DNA from: Mermis nigrescens
Taxonomy: Eukaryota > Nematoda > Enoplea > Mermithida > Mermithidae
DNA: 64,000 bases
NCBI GenBank assembly: GCA_036768485.1
Contig: JAVLUZ010000154.1
Location: forward strand, 25,905,637 to 25,969,636
Reading direction: 5' to 3'
A program made the position numbers and the translations under genes. The notes under the pieces were generated by a model that was given only the letters and a program-made list of their open reading frames with translations, did no database searches and had not been told where the DNA came from. Each line of letters starts with the position of its first letter. Position 1 is the stretch's first letter. This document shows positions 33,127 through 44,849 of the stretch, piece after piece.

Positions 33127-36100
33127 ATGGAAATTACTGACCAATTGACGAAATTAGCCGACGTCTCGATTGCTGCAAATTTCGCTAGCGAGCCCGACGG
33201 AAACTTTGATAATGGTTATGTGAGAATTCGTTTCATTAAATTTTCGAATTTTTAATCGTTATTAAGTTTTATTTCATTTTTCATTTTATTATGTTGAATT
33301 TTTTATTTTTGTCCAAACTATTGCAAAGTCAATTTCAAAAGCACATACAAGGAATAATAAATATAATTAAATTATGAATAAAATTTTAATAATAATAATA
33401 ATCATTTCGTGAATAATAATTAAATTTTTAAGCAGGGTCAAATTCGACCGGCGCTTTATAGTCATGATCCCGAAGCCATAGCTATTCGCGAATCTGTCGA
33501 TTATAATCGAAAAGTTTCGTACGAAGACGCAAAAACCGGGCGGTCAACGCGACCTATCAGAATTTATGCTGATGGCGTTTATGATTTATTCCATTATGGG
33601 CATGCGTTGCAGCTACAGCAGGCCAAAGATGCCTTCCCGAACGTTTATCTTATCGTAGGAAGTAAAACAATTTTTCTTCTGAATTTTCAATCATGCTTCA
33701 ATTTTCAATCATAGGTTTTTGAGTTTTACTTTATTCTTACACTTCTTTGCATTAAACAATTAATTTCCATTAATTTGCCGAAAATCGACTAAAGATCGGT
33801 TTGAATCGCTTAAATAACACTACAAATAATACGTAACACGGAACAAGCGTAACGAAATATATTGTATGGTAGAATAATGATTATCTATATAATATAATGA
33901 TTGAGAAAGTTTTGCAACAACGACAGATCTTCTCCGCACGGTTCATAATTCAAATAGGAAATACGAAGCGATTGATTCGCATAATTTCTGCTAATTCCGG
34001 TGTTTACGATGAGTCCATTTTTATCAAATTAGTACTGGCCTTATGAAATTAGAGCGTTTCAGACCACCCTGCTCTGCTATACAAATATGTATTAGGAGAT
34101 AAACAGAAACAATGGCATTTTGGAACCTTTTATATTACAGCTCTATACAATAGAGAATTATTAAAAAATATGTAAAATATAAAAAATTGATAGAAAAATA
34201 AATTTATACAAAAATATGTTGCATAAAATAGCCTGACATATGATTCTCATCATTTTATCTAAGCTCCTATGCTAAAGGAATCTTTAGCTTCATTGAAATC
34301 ACTTCTGGTGCTTTGCAAAGGAAAAAATAAATTCATGCGCAAAGCGCACGAAAATTTCGACTAATTATGACTTATTCAAATGTAAGGTGTCTCGAAGACA
34401 AAAATTATGTCAAAACATCAAATATGTACGATGTGAAGCGCCTAAAAATTTTGGGCTTATAAGCTCAATAAATTTTTTTAAGTTCTTTCCTGCAGGGTAC
34501 TCTTGTAAAAAGAAATCGTAATCAAAAAATTTTGGTACACTTTTGCCCTTCATCTACAACACTACAACAACTATAAAAATGTTCCAGAAAAGGAAGTATT
34601 TATTCCAAAAAGGATAAGAGATGACGCTTTTTGATATTATTTCACGAAGAAAGGATAAATAGGTAAATGTGACTCAATTCAGTGCTGGGTGGCCATCCGT
34701 CCTATGTGGCCGCCCGTCTAGCCTGGCCGCTAGTCCAGGGAGGCCGCCCCAATTGGCTAGATGGCCTAACAGTTCTGCCACGTTTCTTCAACCGTCCCGA
34801 TTCGCCGACTGTCCCCGATTACCCTTCTAAGAGTAATAAAGATCACTTTTAGATCGCCCAAAATCCTGTTCCTCCGATCGTCTCGATTATTCGACTGTTG
34901 TGCGATAATCGCTTTTATAAAGGATGGCTAATTTATAGATCTGGTTTAGCAAGTAGCATAAACGAATAGTCTTATTTGATGTATGAATTATTAAGCTACT
35001 GTTCTGGCACACCCAAAAACGTTTTTGTTGCTTATTTATTTAGTTAAGTTGTGAGTGACATTGCTTAGGTACTAAACTACTCTGACACAGTAAAAGAGTT
35101 ATTGTGAATAGTTGAAACAAATTCTGCCCTCACAAAATCAAAAATCATTTATGGTTTTAGGCAACCACCTCACAAACATATATGATCTTGGGGGTTCACT
35201 TCTCCCCAGAAAAATTTCCACCCCTCTCCTCCGCAAAAAAGTTTTACCCTCCCCCCAGAATTGGATATTTTTTGGAAGTTCCCAAAAATTTTATAACAAT
35301 TTGTAGAAAAGATGCTTTTTCAAGCGTTTTTAGATATCTATTTGCTCAACAGTGCCAAATTTTTGGCGCTTCGAGCCATTATACTCATGTTTTGACTGTA
35401 TTTTGTTCAATTTGTTCCGACTTTTTGATTTTTTTCGAAATTTTGCTATGTTTTTATGCTCTAGAAAGATAGAGCATCGTCAGAAACGCTGAAAAACGGT
35501 GTTTTTTGTCGCGAACCTACCATTTTTGGACCCAAAAAAGGCAGTTTATAATTTCACCCCCCCCCAGAATTCCTATGCTGTGCATGTATGCTCACAAGTT
35601 AACTAGAACACTTGGATAAAATTTGAAGTATGCTTTCTGCTGACGGAAACACCCTGCACCACATTTCGGCTGACAAGAGCATGACAAAATAAAAAAGACG
35701 GACTCGAGGTACCTACTACTTTTCTTATTGTGCTAGATGCTTATGAATTGGGTGCATTTTGTTCAACAGAATGCCAGTGCTTAGTACTCGTTTGGATTAA
35801 TATATAGACGTAGCATAGATGGACGGCCAGGCCACTCTGGTCAATATAATGAAGCCACATTAAATGTGAACGGCCACCCTGAATACAATCTAAGAATAGC
35901 GTTATTTTTAAAGAAACAAACTTGATTTCTAAAACCCTTTTAATTGTTACACGTTGAAAAATAAGTTAGACATAGTACTCGTAATACACACTAACAGCTG
36001 AGCCGAGAAGCATTGAATTTATGTTAGATCGTGACAAAATTGCGTGCCAAAAATTTAATCTAACTTATGACGATAAATACGAAAATACTGATTTTCACTT

Positions 36101-39100
36101 AATTTTGCTCAGCATCTGGTTTAACTTTAGCGATTTTTCGTTTTTAGTGTGCAATAGCAAGACAGTAGAAAAATTCAAGAAAAAACCTGTGAACACTGAT
36201 CATGAGAGATACGAAGCAATGCGTCATTGCAGATATGTTGACGAGGTGTTCCCGAATGCGCCTTGGGTCCTAACATTCGGCTTTTTGGGAAAATTAAAAG
36301 CAAGTTTCCTAACATAGATAATCTATGTATGAGTTCATTTTTATACGCATGAGGAGCACACGCGAGCGTACGGGTTTGGGGTTCAGACCACCCCCACCGA
36401 TAATCCGGTTAATTCCCTAAAAATCAATAGAACTCCAGAATTGGATTTTTGACATGTTTTTTATTTTTAGAGGTTTCACACTACACCCCAAGACCTCCCT
36501 GAATTTAGCTGCTGCCCAAGTATGATGAGCTCATGCGATTATCAAACAGCTTTATCGTTATGCGAGTTTTAAGGCTTGCGTATAAGAGGGGTTCGGGGAT
36601 CTGAGGTTCAAAAATTAAAGCTTTGGAAATTTTCTGCACAGAGTACGACAAAATGACGACCAAAAATGATGAAAATCAAATTTTTTATCCAAAAGTGCTT
36701 GTAAATTATCAAAAACTGTGGATCAACGTAGGTTTTACACTATTGTAACATTTACACCAGTTTTGAGGCTATTTCGGCTTAAAAAAGATGTCTGGCTATC
36801 CTCCCTGGGCCGGTCAGGCTTTCCACCTATAATGCCATGTTCATGTCTACTCATGGGTGGGGTGTATCTGGACCCCTATTCCTTTCGTTTACCATCATGT
36901 TTGCACTCTTAAGGCACCATCATAGGACGCTGTGCTAGTCTGTGTTAAGCTGCACCATCTCTACATATATACATGACAATTATTACTTTTATTTTATTCA
37001 ATTTTTATGCTCTATCTAAATATGTATGTTACTTTTTATGAAAATTATTTTTTAAAGAATTACAGCTAAAAAACTATTACAGTGCGTAAGAATATGCACC
37101 CGTTGTCCATGTAAAAAAGAGAAAAAATAAGTTTCTGTCGTGGCCCCAGAATTCGAAAACCCCCCAGAATTCGATAGACTCTCGAAATTGACTTTTCAAA
37201 TTTTTTTATAATTCTCCCCATTTTTTCGATGCCAATGGATAAGGGAAAACGTCAGCAAATAGTGTTCAATGCCACTAACATAAATTTTTAGGCAATTTTT
37301 TAACTTTTTCGAAAATTCGTCAATCCCAGCATTCGCTGCTTGTTTATAGGCTGTAAGCACTTTAAGCTAAAATTAAAAAAGTTTCAGTAGTCTTAAGCAA
37401 ATAACGCAGTGCTAGCGCAGAAAATGGTTGTTTTCCGTTATTAACCGTTTTTTAACAGGTCGATTTTATTGCGCATGATCCTGTGCCTTATCCGTTTTAT
37501 GACAAGAAGGATTTGTTTGGAAAATTCAAAGAGGCTGACATGTTCGTCGCAACAAGAAGGACCGAAGGCATATCAACAACGGACATAATAGCCAGAATAT
37601 CTAGAAACGTCAATGCCAGGATTTGTCATGCTTCATCTAAGGAAAATTTCCTGGCCCGGGAATCGTCGTACGTAAATTTTTTCATTACAATTAGCAAATT
37701 TTGGTTTAATATACCTGCAATATCCTTATGAGATTGAAATTCTGAATTTTTTATTTTTTAGATGAAAAATTTACCGATAGTCATTTGTAAACGAAGCGAT
37801 TTCATCGCACAGAAGTGGGGTCTTGGGTTCAGCGGGGGTTAGACTGCCGGAGTCGAAATCCCCAGACTCCGTAAGTTCCCCCATAATTAATTTTCTTCCA
37901 ATTTTCGCAGTTTTTGCCCAATCTGACCCCTAAAATTTGGTTGCTGCTCAAGTGTGAGCATAACTATATACAATGTCTGCTTTTCTTTACAATCGACAAA
38001 TGTTCCTGTCATTATTTAGACCCCCAAATCGATAGACAAACAAATGAATTAAATTTTTGGCATATTTTGTGGGGTTTTCCCAGTTTTACGCCTCCCAGAC
38101 CCACGTGATTTGGCTGCTGCCCATTTATCGCTCTTAACCCATTCCAGCGTTCCTTTAAGGAAGCATCCATGTATGTACTCACAAAGAAACACTCATATTT
38201 TTTATCTAAAAAGTTTTAAATGAATAACAAAACGCTTTTTAATATCGATATAATCGAAAAGTCATATCACGTCTCATGAGGAAAATTTTGTTCATGTGCT
38301 TATTTTTGACAATAAATTGGGAGCCCCTGAACGATTTGTAAGCAAACGTGGGTGTGGGGTATAGGTACGCCACTACCCAGAAAGCTGAATAACCCCTCTC
38401 CAAATAACAGCAAAATACCCCCAAGAATCCAATTTTTGAAATTTTTTCGTTTTTTTCGCGATTTTCTGATGCCGATGGATAGAGATCGATGAGAAACGTT
38501 GAAAAATTGTGTTTTTTCGCTAAGTTACCATTTTAATTACCACTTTTGCACGTCCCCTGCCCTTCCTCCTCCAGAATTTTGATGCTGCCCACCTATGGTT
38601 GTCAGAGACAGAAAGGGGTTCGAAATTGAAGGCAAAATTGGCTTTTAGTATTATTTTTTACTTTCATTTTAGACAAGATTTCGATCCATCATGCGATTTA
38701 GATAGCGATCTCTAAAAAGTGTTTTAAAATATTTTTGACAATTTAAAACTCGATCTTTGCTTTCCTGAAATGATTGCAAATGCGAGTATTAGAAGATAAA
38801 AAACAAAAAATTGGTACATACGTTTGTAATTAGTATGAAAAATTGATAGTTTGAAAATAATGTCTGAAGGCAGTAAGTAAAGACTTCCATACGTTTCTTG
38901 GTTTCAGTAGGATTGATTTGATACACCATAGGAATCACGAAATTGTCACATTTTCCGTATTTTTGTTTATTTTGAAAGATTTTCGCTTTTTTAAAATAAA
39001 CAAAAATATCTATACTCTGTTTCACGAAACCTTGTGCATGAAAATTGATTTTCAGCGTTCAGGAAAATCGCTACATAAGTGGTTTACAGGCAATCTACAG

Positions 39101-39508
39101 TAAAGCAATTTTATATAGTAAAACTTCATGTGCTAATCAATTGATGTGCACTGTATCATGCTTGTTGCTTCAGTTTAATCAGGTAGTCTATCTACATCAA
39201 TTTGAAAATTGCAATTAATGCATTAGGTTCCGGGCTCAACCCATAAATCCTTACCATAGGTTACCAAACACAGAGCCTGGGAGAAACGGCGAAACTATGA
39301 TAGGCAAGGCAACCATACACAGAGCCTTCAACATTACATTTGATGGGAGACACGTCCCTCTTACCGGGGAAAACACTGGTATGATTTACGGGTTGGCCCA
39401 GGTTTAGTGAAGTAGACTATAGATTAGTCAATATCATTTAAATTACTTAATCTCAAAAACTTCCATATACTTTGACACTTTAGGACTGACGATGGAGAAG
39501 CCGTTTAA
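33127..39508 (+). CDS. Pcyt1: CCT (CTP:phosphocholine cytidylyltransferase) copy 3, catalytic domain only
   Basis: Five exons: 33127-33219, 33436-33661, 36148-36299, 37459-37667, 39484-39508 (705 nt, 234 aa), with the same phases as copy 2. Exon 1 is shorter than in copy 2 (31 against 56 codons). The product would make CDP-choline from CTP and phosphocholine. Visible motifs: [17 protein letters not shown] (HxGH at 84-87), FKKKP with the Lys that copy 1 lost, [14 protein letters not shown] (RYVDE 135-139) and RTEGISTTD (191-197). Intron 3 appears to be GC-AG (AAA|GCAAGT). The last exon gives TDDGEAV and a stop, matching the early end of copy 2, so no membrane-sensing M domain is encoded. All expected active-site motifs are present. 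About 550 bp upstream and 280 bp around the last exon resemble copy 2, showing segmental duplication with an ATG-to-ATG distance of 11.8 kb. Confidence 0.85.
34120..35170. other. Intron 2 of CCT copy 3, unassigned part
   Basis: Sequence absent from the shorter intron of copy 2. It holds a GCGCAAAGCGCACG word near 34338 and a G/C-rich patch at about 34685-34760 with repeated GGCCGCC words. No coding evidence. Confidence 0.4.
35177..35590 (+). mobile_element. Short TIR element, family D, with 8-bp TSD
   Basis: 414 bp from CATATATGATCTTGGGGG to GCATGTATG. Flanks are CTCACAAA (35169-35176) and CTCACAAG (35591-35598), one mismatch. It contains TTTTGGCGCTTCGAGCCATT and TAGAAAGATAGAGCATCG. It lies in intron 2 of CCT copy 3 and is absent from copy 2. 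Confidence 0.8.
36357..36524 (+). mobile_element. Short TIR element, family C, shared with CCT copy 2
   Basis: Orthologous insertion to 25824-25992: CACACGCGAGCGTACGGG start, GCTGCTGCCCAAGTATG end, left flank ATGAGGAG. The right duplication has decayed to ATGAGCTC. Confidence 0.7.
38343..38597 (+). mobile_element. Short TIR element, family A
   Basis: Starts CAAACGTGGGTGTGG and ends GCCCACCTATG, with GATAGAGATCGATGAGAAACG inside. Flanks TTTGTAAG and GTTGTCAG keep a partial duplication. It lies in intron 4 of CCT copy 3 with no partner in copy 2. Confidence 0.7.
39017..39200 (+). mobile_element. Element end with TTTCACGAAACC motif
   Basis: CTGTTTCACGAAACCTTGTG (39017-39036), continuing with CATG, recurs at 43588-43611 as an exact 24-bp inverse copy. 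A related stretch with CTACAAAAGTGGTTTCTAAG lies at 42764-42900 (here CTACATAAGTGGTTTACAGG). A family with these ends is inferred; its limits are not resolved. Confidence 0.45.
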
Positions 39509-39750
39509 AATACAAACTGGATACCTTCCGTCTCGCTGAAGAGTGCCTAACGATTACTGCATTTAGTTGATTCAGCGACCGTCTGTCGGCTCATTGCCTA
39601 TGAAAATTCTTTAAATTTATGACTTATACGAAACCGGCTCTAATCTATGTTTTATTGTATTACAAAGTACTGTTTATAAATTTGTGACGATTCTGTTATA
39701 CAATATGTAGAGTTAGATTAATGCTGTACACATACACGTGTATATAAGTA

Positions 39751-40509
39751 AGCAAAGAAAAATGCTCCGATGGAACAAAAAAGATGAATATACTTGGAAT
39801 TGTGGATTATTAAGGATGTAAAAGGAGGGGACTAGGAAAAATCTACCTAAAGTCGCAAAATCGGCAAAAAAATCACACTTTCTCTAAGCAACGCAAAAAA
39901 TTGAAGTATATTCTGCGGCCAACAGATTAAAATAAATATTTAACCATAAAATGATTGAAAAAGCAGCACATTAGCTACGTAGTAGCTATGGGAAATGATG
40001 TTGAGTAAACTGACAGTCTTTCTAAGCCAATTGAATGAATGGTTTAAAACAGTAGGAAACGCGTAAGTTGACTTGATGACTTGAATCAGACTAAACGTAG
40101 GTACACTAGCACTCCCTTAACGCTTGTGTGCACTAATCAATCGGCCCCTGCTTTGCTTGCTTTAATGCTCAAAACAAAATAAAGCAACTTTAAATACAAT
40201 ACCACTTAGTTTTCTATCAATCAGGATACGAAGCTAGTCAGCGTTGCTACTTGCCAGCAATTTAAAAAAAATAAACATTACCCGTTTATACACTCTTATC
40301 TGAAACTTTGAACATTATTTAAAAAGACACTTTTTTGGAGGCCGCAGAATATACTTCGAATTTTAGCGTTGCTTAGAGAAAGTGTGATTTTTAGCAGATT
40401 TTGCGACTTTAAGTAGATTTTTCCTAGTCCCCTCCTTTAACATCCTTAATAATCCACAATTCCAAGTATATTCATCTTTTTTGTTCCATCGGAGCATTTT
40501 TCTTTGCCA
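39751..40509. mobile_element. 759-bp element with 170-bp terminal inverted repeats
   Basis: The arms 39751-39920 and 40340-40509 match at about 95% when one is reversed. They include GCAAAGAAAAATGCTCCGAT at the outer end and GAAGTATATTCTGCGGCC at the inner end. The 419-bp centre codes for nothing recognised. The right end abuts TA (GCCAG|TA), as does the related fragment at 141-245. It begins about 240 bp past the stop of CCT copy 3. Confidence 0.85.
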
Positions 40510-40559
40510 GTACACTACTTTTAATTAGCGTGATTTCAGTACATCAAAAAAAAATATCA

Positions 40560-42760
40560 CATGTCAACCACTTTACACCACTGTTGTGTGCAAACAAACT
40601 GGCGTATCACATTTGCTTTCAGGTTCATTTTTAGACTTGAGATTATGTCCAGACTCATAACCCAGAACTTGACAGAAAAAACAAGACAGAAACACGTTTA
40701 ACTCCCCCATTTTTTCGACATTACACCTCCCGAAAAAGCTAAATACTGATGTAAACAAACGCAATTCGCTGTGACGCGTACCCATTAGAAAGTACTCTAT
40801 TTTTATCCTATTCGACCTCGCCCGACTTCTGAACAGAGAAAGTGGCGAACAAAAAATGTACAAACACGTATTTTCCACTGTCCACCACATAATAAACTTT
40901 AAAAATCTGAACATAATGCCCCATTGAATGTAAATAAATTCGGTTCGGGCCAGTTTGTTGCCCTTTGATTGTAGTACGTTTGTATGTGCCAAACTTATGT
41001 TCCGCAAAATATTTGATATGATTAACCAATGAAAATACGAAAAAAACCCTGTTTTTTCGTCCACTTTATACCTCAGATTTCGAACTTTACACCCCATAAA
41101 CAACTCAATATTACGTTTTTTTGAACGCGACTTGCTTCGACGTGTAGCCATTAGAAGTTACTTCATTTCTATTTTATTCAATTCATCCCAGCTCATACCC
41201 GAAAAAGTTTGCAGAGAAATCTTGGACAAAATCTGTTTTTTAATCATCCACTAGAGTGTTAAGTTTAAAACCCTGGTATTAACTGCGTATTGATTGTAGA
41301 AAAGTTGGGTGGTAAGCACAAGATAGCCCTTGATCCGTAGTACATATCTGTCAGAAAAAATTTCCTAAAACTCATAACCGGAGTTGTTGGCAGACATAAA
41401 CAAGTCGAAAACTCGGCCAAAATGTGTCTTTTCACCCCCAGATTTTCGCACTCTTCACACTCCCGTTCGAGAACTGAGGCGAAATTTAAAAAACAAAAAA
41501 GTGCTATCTACAGAAACTAAATAGATGAATAAGTCAAATGAAGTGCATGGTTTTGCCAAGAAAATTAAAAAAATGAAAAAAGTCAGCATTCGGAAGATTC
41601 GAACCATCATTCTTTTCTTAAAACCGCATCCGAGAACGGAGTTGTCAACCACTGCGCCAACTCGACATATCGGAAGATTTCAGCTTGATTATACTATTTT
41701 GAAAATTATTCATCATTCTACTGAAGTTTAAGAATAGCGTATTTATGATGATAAAAATAATTATTTATTAAAGAGAGTCAAAAACCTCTGAAATAAGGAA
41801 AATCTGATCGAACAATATGCAATACGGAGTTATCTATCGGCATTAGAAAATAGATGTAGGTATAATTCAACGTTCACCTCTGCATACCTCAACAAACACT
41901 GGCTGTAGAAAAGTTTAAAGGTCAGATTCGTTATTCTGACCTTACGGAGAACATTTTTAAAAAATTCATCATCTACGACGCTCTGAGCGCAAAAATGCTT
42001 CTCGGTGTAAACTTTACACTTGTGCTAATACCGCAATATTGGGTGTATAGAAACAAAATAAGCTGGGATCTGTAACGCTAAGGTCAGGGCACCTTTTAAG
42101 CATAATTAGCATGTTCCGCCTACTTAGCGGAGTAGTTGAAGAAAAATCGTTTTTCGTCTCGAACCCTTTACACTAAAACGATCACAGATAAAGAAATATT
42201 GCATTATAAGAAGAACAAAAAATCCAGTTTTGAGATTTTGCAACCCTCTACATTATAAAACTGATTGGACTGCACAGAAACCAAAATTGAGTTAGATAAG
42301 CTGAAGGACACGCAAAGAGTGAAAAATACGTATACTTTACACTTTTGTGCAACAACCATCGAGTGTAAAGAAATTTCAAGGTCAGATTCGTAATCTACAG
42401 CTCAGGGGCAACATTTTGAAAAAATTGGCCCTCCGCAAATTATTTGATTTTTCGGTTTACACTTTACACGCTCATTGCTAACTCGGTATTGAGTGTAAAC
42501 AAAAACAAAAAAACCGACATCGAATTTTTTAATTATCCATCGATTAAAAAAAACCGCACCTCTCAGATGTGTGCCGTTATAGCTGTGAGGGGAGGTGAAC
42601 AACTTTCGCACTCGCTGTGATAAACATATAAGAAAAAAGGAGGCCAAGTATATTATAGGTAGCGCTATCGCGCAACCTACGATGTAATTATAGCCTGTAT
42701 AATACGTCGTATTGATCCACATTTATCGCAATCAGATGTATGTATATATGTAACGATAGT
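40560..42760. repeat. Degenerate repetitive region, no real gene
   Basis: Weakly repeated segments share CTTTACACTTT, CCATTAGAAAGTACTC/CCATTAGAAGTTACTTC, TTTTTTCGTCCACTTTA, and AGGTCAGATTCGT (about 41922 and 42380). A 192-codon reverse frame at 40573-41151 spans two such units and looks fortuitous: it is low in complexity and has no recognisable domain. I read the region as old, diverged tandem or element-derived DNA. Confidence 0.5.
41586..41666 (-). pseudogene. tRNA-derived sequence (SINE or tRNA pseudogene)
   Basis: Reverse strand shows an A-box-like TTGGCGCAGTGGTTGACAAC and a B-box-like GGTTCGAATCTTCC at a spacing compatible with a class II (Ser/Leu-type) tRNA. The acceptor ends do not pair and the T-stem is imperfect, so it is not a functional tRNA. 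Confidence 0.5.
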
Positions 42761-43486
42761 TTTTTCACGAAACGTTATGCATGGAATCAATTTTCACCGA
42801 TCTGACGAGCAGCTACAAAAGTGGTTTCTAAGTAGCCTGTAATAAAATTTTTCAGAGACAAGCTTCAGTGCTACAATGTCGTCGTTGCTGCTTCAGTCTA
42901 AACCGCTTCTAAAGCCGACTTACATCAACTCACGAATTATAATAACCCACACACAAGTTTTCGTGAAACAGATTACGAGTGTAACGCTCGACGGACGACC
43001 TGAAGTCTATTTCACGAAACCTTGTGAAATTGTTACCTTGGAAAAACCACGAAACCAATTAATAATCATATGCTTATTAATTGCCGTGCACAGTATCCTG
43101 ATTGGTGCTAAAGTTAAAACCGTTCTTGTTGTAATTGAGTAGTCCAAAAATTTGCCAGGTTCGAAGGCCCGCCATTGCCCAGTGTTCGGTTGCTTTTCGC
43201 GAGCCGAACCAGTGCTCCATTACCTACAAAATTCCGCTCTTCTATCCCGGAGATGAAACGTCATCTCGACGGGTTAAAGTGTAAAAAGGCGAAAACTATA
43301 AATAACCCATCTGAACAGCAAAAACGAGCAGACGGGAAAGCTACGAAAAATACCAGTACTTGAGCTGGATGAGTGTGTAAGTGCACCACACTTTGTACAT
43401 ACACCACCCCTTCTTAACAAAGAGGCCTTTTGAAGAAAGCGACCCAAAAGGATCTCTGGGACCTCCAGTGTAAAAGATTGCTGCGA

Positions 43487-43545
43487 TTGGGACTCAAACC
43501 CGAAATATACGGTTGACCAACTGAGCTACCGCAGACGATTTTGAA
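43487..43545 (-). pseudogene. Truncated tRNA-derived sequence
   Basis: Reverse strand has GCGGTAGCTCAGTTGGTCAA (good A box) and GGGTTTGAGTCCC (good B box) only about 15 nt apart, so the anticodon arm is missing. An internally deleted tRNA or SINE head is the best reading. Confidence 0.55.
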
Positions 43546-43587
43546 AGTGTACATTGTTATCATTTACATCGACTAAGAATGGTGATC

Positions 43588-43611
43588 CATGCACAAGGTT
43601 TCGTGAAACAG
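43588..43611 (-). repeat. 24-bp inverse copy of the TTTCACGAAACC end
   Basis: CATGCACAAGGTTTCGTGAA (43588-43607), continuing with ACAG, is the exact reverse complement of 39017-39040. A variant sits in direct orientation at about 43005-43027. Confidence 0.7.
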
Positions 43612-44597
43612 GCTATAGTTGCTTACGATAACAAGGACATTTGATTTCCGATCGACTCCATGCACCATTAAAGGGATGTTTTAGAGATTAAACTTTTTCG
43701 ATTGAAAAAATCGTATCAAATTAGTTAACAAAGGTAAGTCAACCAATATAAGACATTGCATCTGCACTCCTCTTTACTAGTATTGGTTGCTTTGCCCTTG
43801 TAAAACAGTTTATGTGACTTTTGCTCCTGAAAAATATTTCTTTTAAAATTTATGGTAAAGTGGTATTTTTTGTTAAATTCTTCTAATGAGGAGCAAGTGG
43901 ATCATGTAACAAAGTTACCCTTATTACTGTAGCAGTAAATTTTCCTTCTTTTTCGAAAATTCAAATAAACTACTCAAATAAACTACATTCATCTTCCGTT
44001 TTCTAATTGATCGATTGATCTAGTTGGTTTTAGAATCATTTTTACATGTTTCCATTATTTCTCTTGGATTTGTGCGGCATTTTGCAAAATTTTTCATTGA
44101 TACAGGCAGAGGCGCCAGGCCCGTATCCAGGCAGGATTTCGTTTTCGGTAGGCTTGACCAAAATTTTTTAAATACGTAAGGAGGGACCAAAGGATGAATT
44201 AAAAAAGACGTTTTACGACTACTAGTGTTGAACATTTTGTAAATTTTGCTACCCACATGCCTTGATTATGGTCAGAATTCAATGGACACCCTCTTAAACA
44301 AATTTCATTTTTTGCTTAAAACCTGGGTACTTGTGCATTATATATCCCCGGTGGAATTTTTCTATCTTTTTCATCATTTCACTATACAACGAGGTTTTTA
44401 TGAGACAGTCGTCTTTTTTTACAGCATTTTAATATGAATTTCATACGATTAGTTGGATAAATTTCAGACGAATCGTCGGCGGTTCCTTTTTTACAAAATC
44501 GTGGTATTTTGCATCAAAATCGTATTTGCCAAAATCAAAATCGTATTTGCCAAAAACTTCTCCTGTTACCAATGCCTTAGGCTTAGGCTTAGTAATG

Positions 44598-44734
44598 TGC
44601 ATTCATATTGGTACCGGGGGTGGGCTAAGCCTACTATAAAATGGGGCAAAAAAGTGCTCCGCTCGCTTCGCTCGCTCCGCAATTTTCGCCCCATTTTTGA
44701 TTCAGGCTTAGCCCACCCCTGGTACCAATATGCA
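44598..44734. mobile_element. 137-bp palindromic foldback element
   Basis: Arms TATTGGTACC, GGGTGGGCTAAGCCT and AAAATGGGGC on the left are mirrored by GCCCCATTTT, AGGCTTAGCCCACCC and GGTACCAATA on the right. The centre is GCTCCGCTCGCTTCGCTCGC, itself nearly self-complementary. Both strands read as similar open frames only because the DNA is a palindrome. Confidence 0.8.
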
Positions 44735-44849
44735 TCCTGATCAATCAAGTCACTTTGCTTGCCCTCCATTTTTGGCCGTTTTATATTGTTTGTGAGACGT
44801 TGAAAAAAAATACATGGTTGGCTCATAAGATTGTTAGCAACTCTTAGAA

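Noticed and set aside
40573..41151. 192-codon reverse frame
   Set aside because: It spans two diverged repeat units, has no recognisable domain, and its composition is that of the surrounding DNA.
43175..43363. 62-codon frame considered as a first exon of UPF3 or a zinc-finger gene
   Set aside because: No donor gives the phase needed for the next UPF3 exon, whereas 46106-46189 fits in phase with a good donor and start. No complete zinc-finger pattern is present.
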